NCBI GenBank assembly: GCA_027186245.1
Contig: CP114481.1
Coordinates: 878,001 to 942,000, forward strand
Source: Coriaria nepalensis
Lineage: Eukaryota; Streptophyta; Magnoliopsida; Cucurbitales; Coriariaceae
DNA length: 64,000 nucleotides
Direction: 5' to 3'
Part shown: positions 41,951 through 52,810 of the stretch, one piece after another
Numbering within the stretch: the stretch's first letter is position 1
Layout of the letters: every line of letters begins with the position of its first letter
Notes under the pieces: generated by a model
Seen by the model: only the letters and a program-made list of their open reading frames with translations
Database searches by the model: none
Told to the model about the DNA's origin: nothing
Translations under genes and position numbers: made by a program

Positions 41951-44900
41951 TCAAACTCCTATATCTGTGTATATATATTAAGTGCGCAAAAATGATTGTA
42001 AATACTGTTTCAATGTGTGGTTTTTACTGGAATGATTGCTGGTTTGTTTGCATTAGAAAAGTTACTTTTTTTAAAATGGGGTTTGTAAATGTTGTTGTGT
42101 ATATATTTTTTGTTCTGTGTGGACAAAAATATGGAATAAAATATTGTGTTTAGTGTGCTAGTAAGACTGTTTTCATCAATTATACTTGAAGATGGGTTGG
42201 AATGTATTTACCTTATTAGTTGAGGGGATAAAATGCAATTAACACCAAAAAAGGTGTCAAAAATCTTTACATGTTTACAAATTTTTTATTTAAATTTGAA
42301 AATCTAAAACAATTCAGATTCTACCCACCTGTGCCTATCATGTGATGAAGGGTGTCACTAGATGTCGTCCCGTAAAACAATGCGGCGGAATGAGGGGCCG
42401 ATTTACAAGTCTCGGAGATTTTTTATAGACTGAGTGATCAACGGATAATTTGCCGCGTGAAGTTAACATTTACGGTTGTGATTGATCGGTTTACGATAGA
42501 TAGACGCATTTATTAAAAAATTCCTTAACATGGGTTTGGGACGAATATTAATGTCATTGTTCCTCTGAAATGTTATTGTTCCTCTTTCTTTAGGACGGAA
42601 ACAAAGGTTTGAATCGAAATCCATCCCACCTTTCTCGTTCCCTTCCACTAAAAGGCACGAAACCCTTCTTTCTTCCACTGAAATGAAAGGAAACATTATT
42701 CTTTTACAGACAAAAACCCTTCTTCTTCCATTGACCGTGACCTGGCGACGAGCTCCGATAAGGATAAGACTGAGGAAGCAAAGCTGGAAAACGACGTATT
42801 TATATATTTCTTTTGTTTTCTACTCATATCTCTTTATTTCATGGGAATTGACAAACTTCATTTCTGCTTAACAAAACATGCCACTGTGAAGAAAATTCGG
42901 TCATCTAATCTTAGTGTTCAATTAGCTTGCATTTGGTCTAGAGTTTGTAAATTGGAGTTTAGATTGTATTCTTGTGATGCTGTGGGGGTAAAGCTAGAAC
43001 TCAGGGTAGAAGCATTTTTGGTGACTGAAACCTGAGTCTCAAATTGTAGCCGTAGTGAACCATAGGGTGCTTTGCTGTACGTAAAGAAATTTTGTTTTGA
43101 CTTACGATCTTCTTCTAACAGGATGTAACTTTTCACTAGTACATATGGTTGAATATGGTGGGGGTGTAAAGGAGCAGTGTTGGCAGCTTTTTGACCGTTC
43201 GGGTATGTTATATGGAGAGCTGGGCTGGCCAGATTTGTGTTGAGGTTGCTTGGCATAAGAAGAAAGCCTAAGACAGTCCCAGCCAACGGGTCTTGATGGG
43301 CTTCCTCTTCCAATATCAACCGAAATGTGATCGAGGGACCAAGGGTGGGTCCTGGACCTAGTGGTTCTTGAGACAATGTTTAAAACAACAGAAAGTTCTG
43401 TACATGTAAGCTAGAATGAATCATCATCTCATCATTTCTTCTCTCTCCAAATCGCATGCACTTCATCTGTTCGGAACCGCTTGTTAAAAGTTGCTTCCTC
43501 AAGGGGAGTTGAAATCCCATTGGCATAAGCAAGAAGTATAAGCTATCATGGTTCCATTGTCAATGCAATATCTATCATCCGTTGCAAACAAATTCCAACC
43601 TCTCCCCGCACATTATTCTCATCATCTCTTATTTTTCTTTTTATTTTCATTCGGGTAGTCTTTCTCCGTCAATGATTTAGCTACTCTCTCGATACCTTAT
43701 TCCCGATCAACAATTTGACATTCTTTGATTTCATTTCTCAGTTCATCTAGTTCGACTAATTAAGTATCTTGAACCTGTAGGTAGAACCACCCATAAGTCA
43801 GACAAAAAGCATCAAGAATGAAGAATGAAAATTTAGAAAAAATGAGAAATATTTGATACTTGGGGTGGTTGTGGCTTGAAGCAGTGAACAGTGAAGCTAA
43901 ATTTGACTTTAAGGGTAGAACCACTATTACGTTTCACATCGAATCACATTCCATAGCTCAACCAATGCCGATAAATAATCTGGATCGTGCTCCTAGTTTG
44001 CATGAGAAAAATTAGGGATGAGGCTTATCTTAACCTGATGAATCTTGTATTCGAGGTCAAAGGAGAGAGAAAATCCGAGCAAACAATCGTCAGTCTCAGT
44101 AATGTGGTAGTGACACCTCAAGTTTGTAATCGGGTAATGACTAAAACCGTGATGCTTGAACTGATCGAGCATCCATCATCTACGTCAAGATTCTTGAGTA
44201 TGAAAAGTTGGTTGAATTCTTCCATGATGAAAGAGAGAAGAGAGAGAGAGAGGAAATTTTCAAGAAAGCGAAATGGGGAAGAATTTGGGATTTGAAATTC
44301 ATTACAATGTCCATTTTATAGAATACGATATATCCATTAATAGTGTTAAAATGTTTCTCTCCTTGGGCCTGTCTTAAATGTTTATAAGATCAGTATCAAA
44401 GATCTTTTTGTTTGAAGATTGTAAAATCATTTCCTAATAAACAAGAAGAGCGATCAAAGTGGACTATTTGGATTCGGTAAATTTTGGAGTTTATCACTGT
44501 TCGATGGATTTTGAATTTTGGATCCTTAATCGATGGGACTTTGACTTCGAATTTTTGACGCCGTAGCCCAAAAGGCAAGGCATTGCCCTACAAAAATATA
44601 GAAATCAAAAAATACTTCTGAAAAGTCCAACCATACCTAATTCTGACATTCGAACGAGAAACTATTCCCGTTTCCTTAAACCTCATCTCTTACATTTATT
44701 TCCTAACTATTCAATGAAGATTTCCTCTCCGCATTAATAAGTGTTAAGGGTATTTTAGTTAATACATATATTTATATATATTTTATTTAAATTAGAAAGA
44801 AATATATTTCATTAAGATATATTCATACTACTTAATAATTAGAGTTAATCTCTCGCTTTCTTAATAATATTTAATAATTTTATTTATTAAAAAATAATAT

Positions 44901-45246
44901 ATAAATTATATTCATACGAATGAATTTTCTAATAATTTGATTTATTTCCTATATGCTTGAACTTATTGAACAAACAGTATTTTAACATTATTCGAAGCAG
45001 GTTCAATAATAATTACCCAAGTGGCGGCTTTCAGATCATAATTGTGTTCAAACATCTCAAGTTAGAAAATAAAACCAAGTGAAGAAAGTCTATTTTAATC
45101 TTGTCATTAAACAGATATTCAATAAAAACAGCAAAAGATATTATAAATTTAAAAAAAAATTAAAATGCCAACTGTTTCATTCACCACTTTGTCTCCTTTC
45201 ATCTCCTTTTCCTATGAGAAAGCCTAATCCATTTTGATCTCTTCAA
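41951..45246. other. Spacer between PHO2 and the lectin receptor kinases
   Basis: The first 200 bases are presumably the PHO2 3' UTR. The rest is mixed. A 152-residue open frame on the minus strand (43376-42918) has no motif I recognise, and its validity is doubtful. A minus-strand stretch at about 44295-43930 reads like a short gene relic (see findings). Sequence from 44700 to 45100 is AT-rich. Confidence 0.35.
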
Positions 45247-47280
45247 ATGGCGAAATCAAACACTCAAATCCAATTATACCTTTTAGTTACTTTCCTATTT
45301 TTCCAATCCATCATAGCTATTGATTTTGTCTTCAATGGCTTCAACTCATCTGATCTCTTGCTTTTTGGCAACTCCACCAGCGTTGACGATCAATCTCACA
45401 TTCTGACACTTACAAACAAAACAAGTTTCTCAACAGGAAGAGCTCTCTACCCTAAGAAGATCCCCACAAAGAAAACCAACACGTCATTTGTGTATCCCTT
45501 CTCAACTTCTTTCATCTTCGCCATGGCTCCTTATAAGAACACTCTTCCCGGCCATGGCTTAGTTTTCATCTTTACCCCTTTCACAGGTATCAACGGCACT
45601 AGCTCAGCTCAACATCTAGGCCTTTTCAACTTCTCAAACAATGGTAAATCCGATAACCATGTGCTTGGAATTGAGTTTGACATCTTTGCTAATCAAGAAT
45701 TCAATGATATTAATGACAACCATGTTGGGATCGACTTGAATTCACTTGCATCGGAATTTTCGGAAGATGCCGGGTATTGGCTGAATGATGATGAGAAAGA
45801 TTCTTTCAAGAAGTTGAAGTTGAATAGTGGTGAGACCTTTCAAGTTTGGATTGATTATTCAGATTCTTCGATCAACGTTACTATGGCTCCAGCCGGGACA
45901 AAACGGCCCCGGAAACCCTTAATGAGTGTTTCGGTTAATCTTTCAGAGATTTTCGTGGATGAAATGTATCTTGGGTTTACTAGTGCAACTGGTAAGTTAG
46001 TTCAAAGTCACAAAGTCTTGGCTTGGAGCTTTAGTAATTCGGACTTTACGTTAAGTGAGAGATTGATCACAACCAATTTGCCGTCTTTTGTCCTTCCAAA
46101 AGATCCTATTTATCGTTCAAACGGGTTTATATTAGGAATCTCAATTGGGGGAGTTTTTGTTTTTTCTTCTACTGCATTGCTTGGGATGTTTTTGATCAAG
46201 AAGCATAGGCAAAAGGCGAGGGAGAGGGCGGAAATGGATGATTGGGAAATGGAATATTGGCCCCACCGAATTACATACCAAGAAATTAAGGCAGCGACAA
46301 ATGGATTCGGGGAAGAAAATGTCATTGGGATTGGAGGAAATGGTAAGGTCTATAAGGGTGTTTTACTGGGTAGTGTTAAGATTGCCGTGAAACGGATTTC
46401 GCAAGAAAACAACGGGGTTAGAGAATTCTTGGCTGAGATTTCAAGCATTGGAAGGTTAAAGCATAGAAGTTTAGTTGGATTAAGAGGTTGGTGTAAAAGG
46501 GAGAAAGGAAGTTTTATGTTGGTTTATGATTATATGGAAAATGGGAGTTTAGATAGGAAGGTGTTTGATTGTGACCTCAAAGAACTTTTGAGCTATCAGG
46601 ATAGGGTAAGGATTTTGAAAGATGTGGCTTTTGGGGTCTTATATTTGCATGAAGGGTGGGAAACTAAAGTGCTACATAGAGATATCAAAGCCAGCAATGT
46701 CTTACTTGACAAAGAAATGAATGGAAAGCTTGGTGATTTTGGATTGGCCCGTCTACACGGTAACGGACAAGTATCTAGCACAACATGTGTAGTTGGAACA
46801 ATTGGTTACTTAGCCCCTGAAACAATTCATAGCGGACGAATATCAACTAAAACCGATGTGTTTGGATTCGGAGTATTAATTCTGGAAGTAATGTGTGGGA
46901 GAAGACCTATTGAAGATGGCAAGCCACCATTAATTGATTGGGTTTGGCAAATGAAAATACAAGGGCAATTAACAAATGCAATTGATGAAAGGATTATGGC
47001 TAATAATGATGGAGGAATCGATGAAGAGGAAGTGGAGAGAGTGTTGAATTTGGGCCTATTGTGTTCTTATCATGACCCAAATGCAAGGCCCAGTATGAGA
47101 CAAGTAGTGAAGTTTATGGAAGGGAGGAATAGTGGAGTTGAAGAGTGGGAGAACGAGGACAAAATTGATGTGAATTTGCTTCAAAGATTGAATAGTACTT
47201 CACAAAATCATCAAATGGGTCGTCGTTCTTCCTCACTGTCTCTCTCTTGGTCCAATTCTATAGTGACAACTGGTCGGTAA
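45247..47280 (+). CDS. L-type lectin-domain receptor kinase, class VII-like (copy 1)
   Basis: An intronless 677-residue protein. It has a signal peptide (about residues 1-24) and then a legume-lectin domain beginning with FVFNGFNSSD and including GIEFDIFANQEF and NHVGIDLNSLAS. A membrane segment (about 293-315) is followed by a Ser/Thr kinase. Kinase landmarks are the glycine loop GIGGNGKVYKG from Gly361, Lys382 in IAVKRIS, HRDIKASN with His477, DFGLAR with Asp497, and APE. All catalytic residues are present. L-type lectin receptor kinases are plasma-membrane receptors, several of which sense extracellular nucleotides or act in immunity and pollen development; the ligand of this one is unknown. 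The start gives a clean signal peptide. It is tandem with a second copy 1 kb downstream. Confidence 0.94.
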   Translation: MAKSNTQIQLYLLVTFLFFQSIIAIDFVFNGFNSSDLLLFGNSTSVDDQSHILTLTNKTSFSTGRALYPKKIPTKKTNTSFVYPFSTSFIFAMAPYKNTLPGHGLVFIFTPFTGINGTSSAQHLGLFNFSNNGKSDNHVLGIEFDIFANQEFNDINDNHVGIDLNSLASEFSEDAGYWLNDDEKDSFKKLKLNSGETFQVWIDYSDSSINVTMAPAGTKRPRKPLMSVSVNLSEIFVDEMYLGFTSATGKLVQSHKVLAWSFSNSDFTLSERLITTNLPSFVLPKDPIYRSNGFILGISIGGVFVFSSTALLGMFLIKKHRQKARERAEMDDWEMEYWPHRITYQEIKAATNGFGEENVIGIGGNGKVYKGVLLGSVKIAVKRISQENNGVREFLAEISSIGRLKHRSLVGLRGWCKREKGSFMLVYDYMENGSLDRKVFDCDLKELLSYQDRVRILKDVAFGVLYLHEGWETKVLHRDIKASNVLLDKEMNGKLGDFGLARLHGNGQVSSTTCVVGTIGYLAPETIHSGRISTKTDVFGFGVLILEVMCGRRPIEDGKPPLIDWVWQMKIQGQLTNAIDERIMANNDGGIDEEEVERVLNLGLLCSYHDPNARPSMRQVVKFMEGRNSGVEEWENEDKIDVNLLQRLNSTSQNHQMGRRSSSLSLSWSNSIVTTGR

Positions 47281-48253
47281 CATTTGTAAAAAAAAACTCC
47301 TCCGGTCCCAATCACGTGCATAATATATGACTTTTCATGGCATATAAAAATGGTATAATATATAATACGTGAGGATTTATTTTTGTGTGCTTAGTATTTG
47401 AAAAAGATATTCTACCGCAGGTTGTTCAATTCCAAATCAACTACTCGCATTAAATTCAATTGTCTAAATTCTAATCAAAGAATTCGACATGTCGCTTCTT
47501 GGCAGTTGAACTATAAAGATGACGGACGGATGCATAGAGATTCTTTGGAAAAGTCACATCCCATGCCCGCATGGATACGGCTATTCTAGTTCTAGACTTA
47601 TAGTGACTAAAGATTTTTATTTTATTTTATTGGTAGCTAAAAACTTCCAAAAGAGAACAAATGACAACTTATAACTTAAATCTAAAGTAATCTACCCAAT
47701 TCATTATCAGTAAGTTTAGATTTAGTAGACTTAGGAAGAGTAGGAGAAGATAATAATTCTAAATTATACTTATGAGAGCATTTGATTTAGACTAAAGAGA
47801 CAACTTCTTGATTTATTTCTTAAAAATACGTTGAAAATAATGAATCTTAGAAGAAATATTTGTGATCTTAGTTAGAAATTTAGGCTTTCATCATGCTCAA
47901 ACGATAAAAAGAGTGAAATGCTACATCGTTAAAATTTGATGGTTAGTAATGGTTGAATAAAATTCGTATCTCAATCTTTATATTAAAATTTGCCCAACAA
48001 AAAAAAAAAAGAAAATCTTTACATTAAAATGCTTAGAAATACCTAGAGTTGATGCAAGTCTTTCTTAAAAAATGTCAAACCGACACCATCAAAATTCAAA
48101 ATATCTCAACCTTACATCAAATTCTCATAAATGTTTGGCAAAGAAACTTCAAACTCATTCTACTCTAGTCATCGTAGACCATTCCATCAATCTTATCTCT
48201 TGTCCAATAAATCCATTATTCGATCTCTTCTTCTCCATAATCATAACTTCCCA
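47281..48253. other. Spacer between the two lectin receptor kinase genes
   Basis: AT-rich, presumably holding the 3' UTR of copy 1 and the promoter of copy 2. No other gene is supported. CGACATGTCG occurs near 47487. Confidence 0.4.
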
Positions 48254-50329
48254 ATGGCAGGATCAAAATTTCACCCAAAATTAAGTCCTCTCTTTCTATT
48301 TCCTATACCCATTTTCCTCTCTCTTTCACCTACGTTAACCCAAGAGTTCGTCTTCAATGGCTTCAATTCCACTGATATCTTACTAGTTAGTAATGCCACC
48401 ATTGAATCAAACATTCTTAGACTCACCACAGAGTCTTTTTTCTCTATCGGCCGTGCCTTTTACGCATCGAAAATTCACACAAGAAACCCCAACTCTTCTC
48501 ATACAAATCCTTTCTTCACTTCTTTCATATTCTCTATGTCTCATCACAAGAACATTTCATTTCCTGGTCATGGCATAGTTTTTGCTTTTGTACCCACCGA
48601 AGGAATTCAAGGCACAACTTCAGCTGAGTACATGGGATTTTTAAACCGTACAAACAATGGGAATAAGGGCAATCATGTGTTTGGTATTGAATTTGATGTG
48701 ATTCAAAATGAAGAATTCCGTGATATAAGTCGCAATCATGTTGGAATCAATGTCAATTCTTTGAATTCAATGTATGCACATGATGCAGGTTATTGGGTTG
48801 ATAATGATGACAAGGAGATGTTTGAGATGTTGGAGATGAATAATGGGGAAAATTATCAGGTTTGGATTGAGTATGAAGATTTTTCATTGAATGTTACCAT
48901 GGCAAAAGCGGGAATGAAAAAGCCTAAAAGGCCATTGTTGAATGTTTCCCTTGATCTTTCTGAGGTTTTCTGGGATGAAATGTATGTGGGGTTCACTAGT
49001 TCAACTGGGATGATTGTTCAAAGCCATCGAATTTTGGCATGGAGCTTTAGTCACATGAATTCTTCATTAAGTGACATGTTGGTGACAAAAGGTTTGCCAT
49101 CTTTTGTTCCTATCAACGAGTCACTTTTTTTCCATTCAAAATGGTTTTTTGGAGGGGTGATACTGATTTTGGCACTAGGTTTGAGTGTTTGCTCTTATGT
49201 TTACTTGATGAAGAGATCAAGGCAGAGAGAAAGGGAAAGAGATGGAATGGAAGAATGGGAATTAGAGTATTGGCCTCATAGAATCACTTTCCGGGAAATC
49301 GAGGAGGTTACCGAGGGATTTTCCGAAAGAAATGTGATCGGAATTGGAGGGAATGGGAAAGTTTACAAGGGTGTTTTAGAAGGAGTAGAGATTGCAGTGA
49401 AGAGGATTTCACATGAAAATGATGGAATGAGAGAGTTTTTGGCAGAGATTTCAACAATTGGAAGGTTAAAGCACAGAAATTTAGTGGGTTTGAAAGGTTG
49501 GTGTAAAAAAGAGAAGGGGACCTTCATGTTAGCTTATGATTTCATGGAAAATGGGAGTTTAGATAAGTGGATTTTTGCTTCCGAGGGTAAGTTATTCAGT
49601 TGTGAACAAAGAATCAGGGTTTTGAAAGATGTGGCTTTTGGAGTCTTATATTTGCATGAAGGGTGGGAATCTAAAGTCCTACATAGAGACATCAAGGCAA
49701 GTAATGTGTTACTTGATAAAGAAATGAATGCAAGACTTGGGGATTTCGGGTTAGCTAGGGTTCACAAGCACGGACACGTGCCTAGAACGACGAGACTAGT
49801 TGGAACTATCGGGTACTTAGCTCCCGAAATCATCCACAATGGACGGGTATCGATTCAAACGGATGTGTTCGGATTCGGAGTCTTAATCTTAGAAGCAATG
49901 TCTGGGAGGAGGCCTATAGAAGAAGGGAAGCCACCATTGATAGATTGGGTTTGGCAAATGAAGTCAATGGGTCAATTAGCAAATGCAATTGATGAGAGAA
50001 TTAGGTCACATGGAGGATTATGCAATGAAGAGGAAGTGGAGAGAGTGCTGAATTTGGGCTTGTTGTGTGCTTACCATGACCCAACGTCAAGGCCTAACAT
50101 GAGGCAAGTTGTGAGGGTTTTAGAGGGAAATTTTGTGGTCGAAGCGTCTGAAAGTGAAGAAACAGATGCATATTTGCTTCAAAGATTGAATTCAAAGAGT
50201 ACTTGGTCCCAGTATTCAACTAAATTGAGATATGACACGTACCCAAGATTTGAAGATATTAAACAATCGCACTCTTCTTCAATGTCTTTCTATGGGTCTA
50301 CAAGTAGTTCTATACTTGACGGTAGATAA
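48254..50329 (+). CDS. L-type lectin-domain receptor kinase, class VII-like (copy 2)
   Basis: An intronless 691-residue protein with the same layout as copy 1. A signal peptide ends near residue 30, before EFVFNGFNSTD. The lectin domain contains GIEFDVIQNEEF and NHVGINVNSLNS. The membrane segment is near 298-318 (FGGVILILALGLSVC). The kinase has GIGGNGKVYKG from about Gly363, Lys383, HRDIKASN with His477 and DFGLAR with Asp497. I chose ATG 48254 because it places the signal peptide at the N-terminus; the frame stays open upstream to an ATG at 48131, which would put 41 unrelated residues before it. Both copies end in Gly-Arg. The pair arose by tandem duplication, and both keep all kinase residues. 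Confidence 0.93.
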   Translation: MAGSKFHPKLSPLFLFPIPIFLSLSPTLTQEFVFNGFNSTDILLVSNATIESNILRLTTESFFSIGRAFYASKIHTRNPNSSHTNPFFTSFIFSMSHHKNISFPGHGIVFAFVPTEGIQGTTSAEYMGFLNRTNNGNKGNHVFGIEFDVIQNEEFRDISRNHVGINVNSLNSMYAHDAGYWVDNDDKEMFEMLEMNNGENYQVWIEYEDFSLNVTMAKAGMKKPKRPLLNVSLDLSEVFWDEMYVGFTSSTGMIVQSHRILAWSFSHMNSSLSDMLVTKGLPSFVPINESLFFHSKWFFGGVILILALGLSVCSYVYLMKRSRQRERERDGMEEWELEYWPHRITFREIEEVTEGFSERNVIGIGGNGKVYKGVLEGVEIAVKRISHENDGMREFLAEISTIGRLKHRNLVGLKGWCKKEKGTFMLAYDFMENGSLDKWIFASEGKLFSCEQRIRVLKDVAFGVLYLHEGWESKVLHRDIKASNVLLDKEMNARLGDFGLARVHKHGHVPRTTRLVGTIGYLAPEIIHNGRVSIQTDVFGFGVLILEAMSGRRPIEEGKPPLIDWVWQMKSMGQLANAIDERIRSHGGLCNEEEVERVLNLGLLCAYHDPTSRPNMRQVVRVLEGNFVVEASESEETDAYLLQRLNSKSTWSQYSTKLRYDTYPRFEDIKQSHSSSMSFYGSTSSSILDGR

Positions 50330-52810
50330 CAGTTGTTTCATTTGTAATAAATATAGCACAGTCATTGATAATTAGCTTCATGTAATAAATAGACCTGCCA
50401 ATCAAAATTAAGAAAAGATATACAGACAAGCTTTTTGTGTCGTGCCCCAATCATGTGAAACGTGATGCCGTAAATATATAGACCTTCTAATTCCATGCGG
50501 CAATAAAATCTTACTAATAATGAATAAATACTAGATTTACTTAAATGAAAATGAGTTCAAATAATTGAATGTTGAAACTAAAGTATAAACTTAATAAATA
50601 TTTCAAAAACATAATTGTGATATTTAAAGAGTCTAATCTAATAATGATTTTTTCTCAACTAAAATACTATCCATACTTTATATACAAATTATTGATCGCT
50701 TGGGAGCGGAAAAATTAAAATGATAAACGATGAGACTTAATAAATAGATATATTTTATTATAATTGGACTAAAATATTAGATAAAATATTTTATCATATA
50801 ACATATTAATAACAAATTATTTTAAGAGAGATATATATGGGAAAGAGTATCGTTAATTATCGAATCTTTTTAATGTTGATAATCTTTTTAGGAGAGACAT
50901 ACCCGATCTTATTGCTAATAATCATGAGGATCGTACGAGTGACATATCCATTCATGCTGCTAATGATCTTAAAAATTATGTGAATTATTATGATTATAGT
51001 CATAATAATTATAGGGTTGAATTTTGATGAAGATCCTAATAAGGATGGTGATGATGATGTCAGTGTTGATGAAGAAGAGAATGAATCTGCGGATTATGTT
51101 GAGAATGGTGATGTCTATGTTGAAAGAATGGAGGAAGAAACTGGCTTTAATCACAATAACGAAGCCAATGTTGATAATATAGGTTACGAGGAATATTTTT
51201 TTATAAGAGTAAGACTTACCAGGAATTTAATCGACACTTTATCCGCTCAAGATAACTTAGATCACATATTAATTGACTAAGAAGTGTCATAGTTATCAGC
51301 ATATATATCGTGTTCACCAGAATATGGAAATATAAATGAAGAGGATAGTTTTGTTATTCTCATTGCTTCCTAGCCTTTCGAAGAGCGAACTAAAAACTTT
51401 TTATATTAAACAATATTTTATCTCAAGTGGATATGAGTTTTATATTAAATAATACTTTATCTTGAAAAGCAAACTAAAAGCTTTTTAATATGTTTAAAAT
51501 TCTAACCATCCATCCATGAGACTTTCGGCTTGAAATCTCTCTCTTTCTCTTCAGACAACCAAGATCACAATACCTTAATTTTTTTTTATTTTTTAATTTT
51601 TATGAACCCAATCACCACCTAAGCTTATCATGCAATCCATATTTTCCAGTGAGAAAAAGATTTTCGATAGAGGCTAGTGGTGGTAGAGAAGTTGATAGCA
51701 GTTTTGATGGTGGTAGTGATTGGGTGGGGGAAAAAAAGAGAAAAAGAGAAAAATTGAATACGAGAGACAGTAATTAAGAGTATAATATTTCTATATTGAA
51801 GGTGGAGGTTGGTGGTAGAGGCGGAGGAGGAAAATAGTGATGGTTGATGGGATGAAAATAGAAAAGAAAAAAAAATAGAAAAAAAATATGATGACTAAAA
51901 ATATCAAATTTAAATTAATAGAAATAAATAAATTATAATTTTAGTTATTTAACACGTGACGTGCATATGATTATTCATCTATATTTAACATAATATATGA
52001 TCATTCTATTAATATTTAACGAAATTAAAAATTTATTATAATATCAACTTAAAATTAAGTAATCACTATAATTTTTATAGATTTTAAGTTCTCATTACAA
52101 TTTATAATTGGGGCTAATATTTATTTATCCAAATTTATAACTGTTCATTTGTAGATGGTGGCCAGACCAAACAAGACCCATTCTTCTTTACCCAAAAAGA
52201 AGAAAAAAAGTAAAAGTAAAACAAGGAAAGCAAAGTAGCAAACTATGAAAAGTCATAAAATTTATAAGTTGTGTAATTAATGTGGGTTTTGAACCACATT
52301 GTGATCTTTCCTCCCTTGTTTTTCTCGTTATTTGAGGTTCAGTGAACGTACACAAACAATCAAGACAGTGGAAATCAATGAGGATCGAAGTCGAAATGGT
52401 CCCCTCATTGGCTGCCATTCCTTTGTAGGTATGTGTCATAAGTATCAAACCCAACACATACTTTGATTCTACGTTATTTATTTGACCATAAAACGGTCTT
52501 ACTAAGAAGGCACAGAATAGTTGCTTTAATCATATATTAGTGACGCGCTTATTTATTCGGGACTAAATTTAATACACCAATAAAAATGTACAATCATTTT
52601 AACTGATGAAATAAGGCTCTCATGTTCTCAAATGATTTCCAACGAGTTCTTCGTATCATTATATATATAACATTTTTAATCCAAAAGCATGGCCTTATAT
52701 ATACGATGTAGCAATGACCAATATTACAAGACCGAAAAGGAAAAAGGAAAAAACAAACCGGAACCTTTTTAATTACAATAGACCCCGCGGATTACTACAG
52801 AAGCCGTCTC
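50330..52810. other. Spacer between the lectin receptor kinases and the Raf-like kinase
   Basis: AT-rich. An open frame at 50990-51280 (+) encodes an Asp/Glu-rich 96-residue peptide with no known motif and no clear gene context; I do not call it a gene. The dispersed repeat at about 51531-51850 is listed separately. Confidence 0.4.
51531..51850. repeat. Dispersed repeat with inner inverted ends, copy A
   Basis: It contains CCCAATCACCACC near 51607 and, inverted, GGTAGTGATTGGG near 51712, flanking CATGCAATCCATATT and GATTTTCGAT. A diverged relative lies at about 62640-63110. It is probably a small non-autonomous element. Boundaries are approximate. Confidence 0.5.

Noticed and set aside
42918..43376. 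152-residue minus-strand open frame
   Set aside because: No recognisable domain, no supporting promoter or splice context, and no family match that I can name. Not called as a gene.
48131..48253. Extended start for lectin receptor kinase copy 2
   Set aside because: It would place 41 unrelated residues before a clear signal peptide; ATG 48254 is better.
50990..51280. 96-residue Asp/Glu-rich open frame
   Set aside because: Low-complexity composition in AT-rich spacer, with no motif or gene context.
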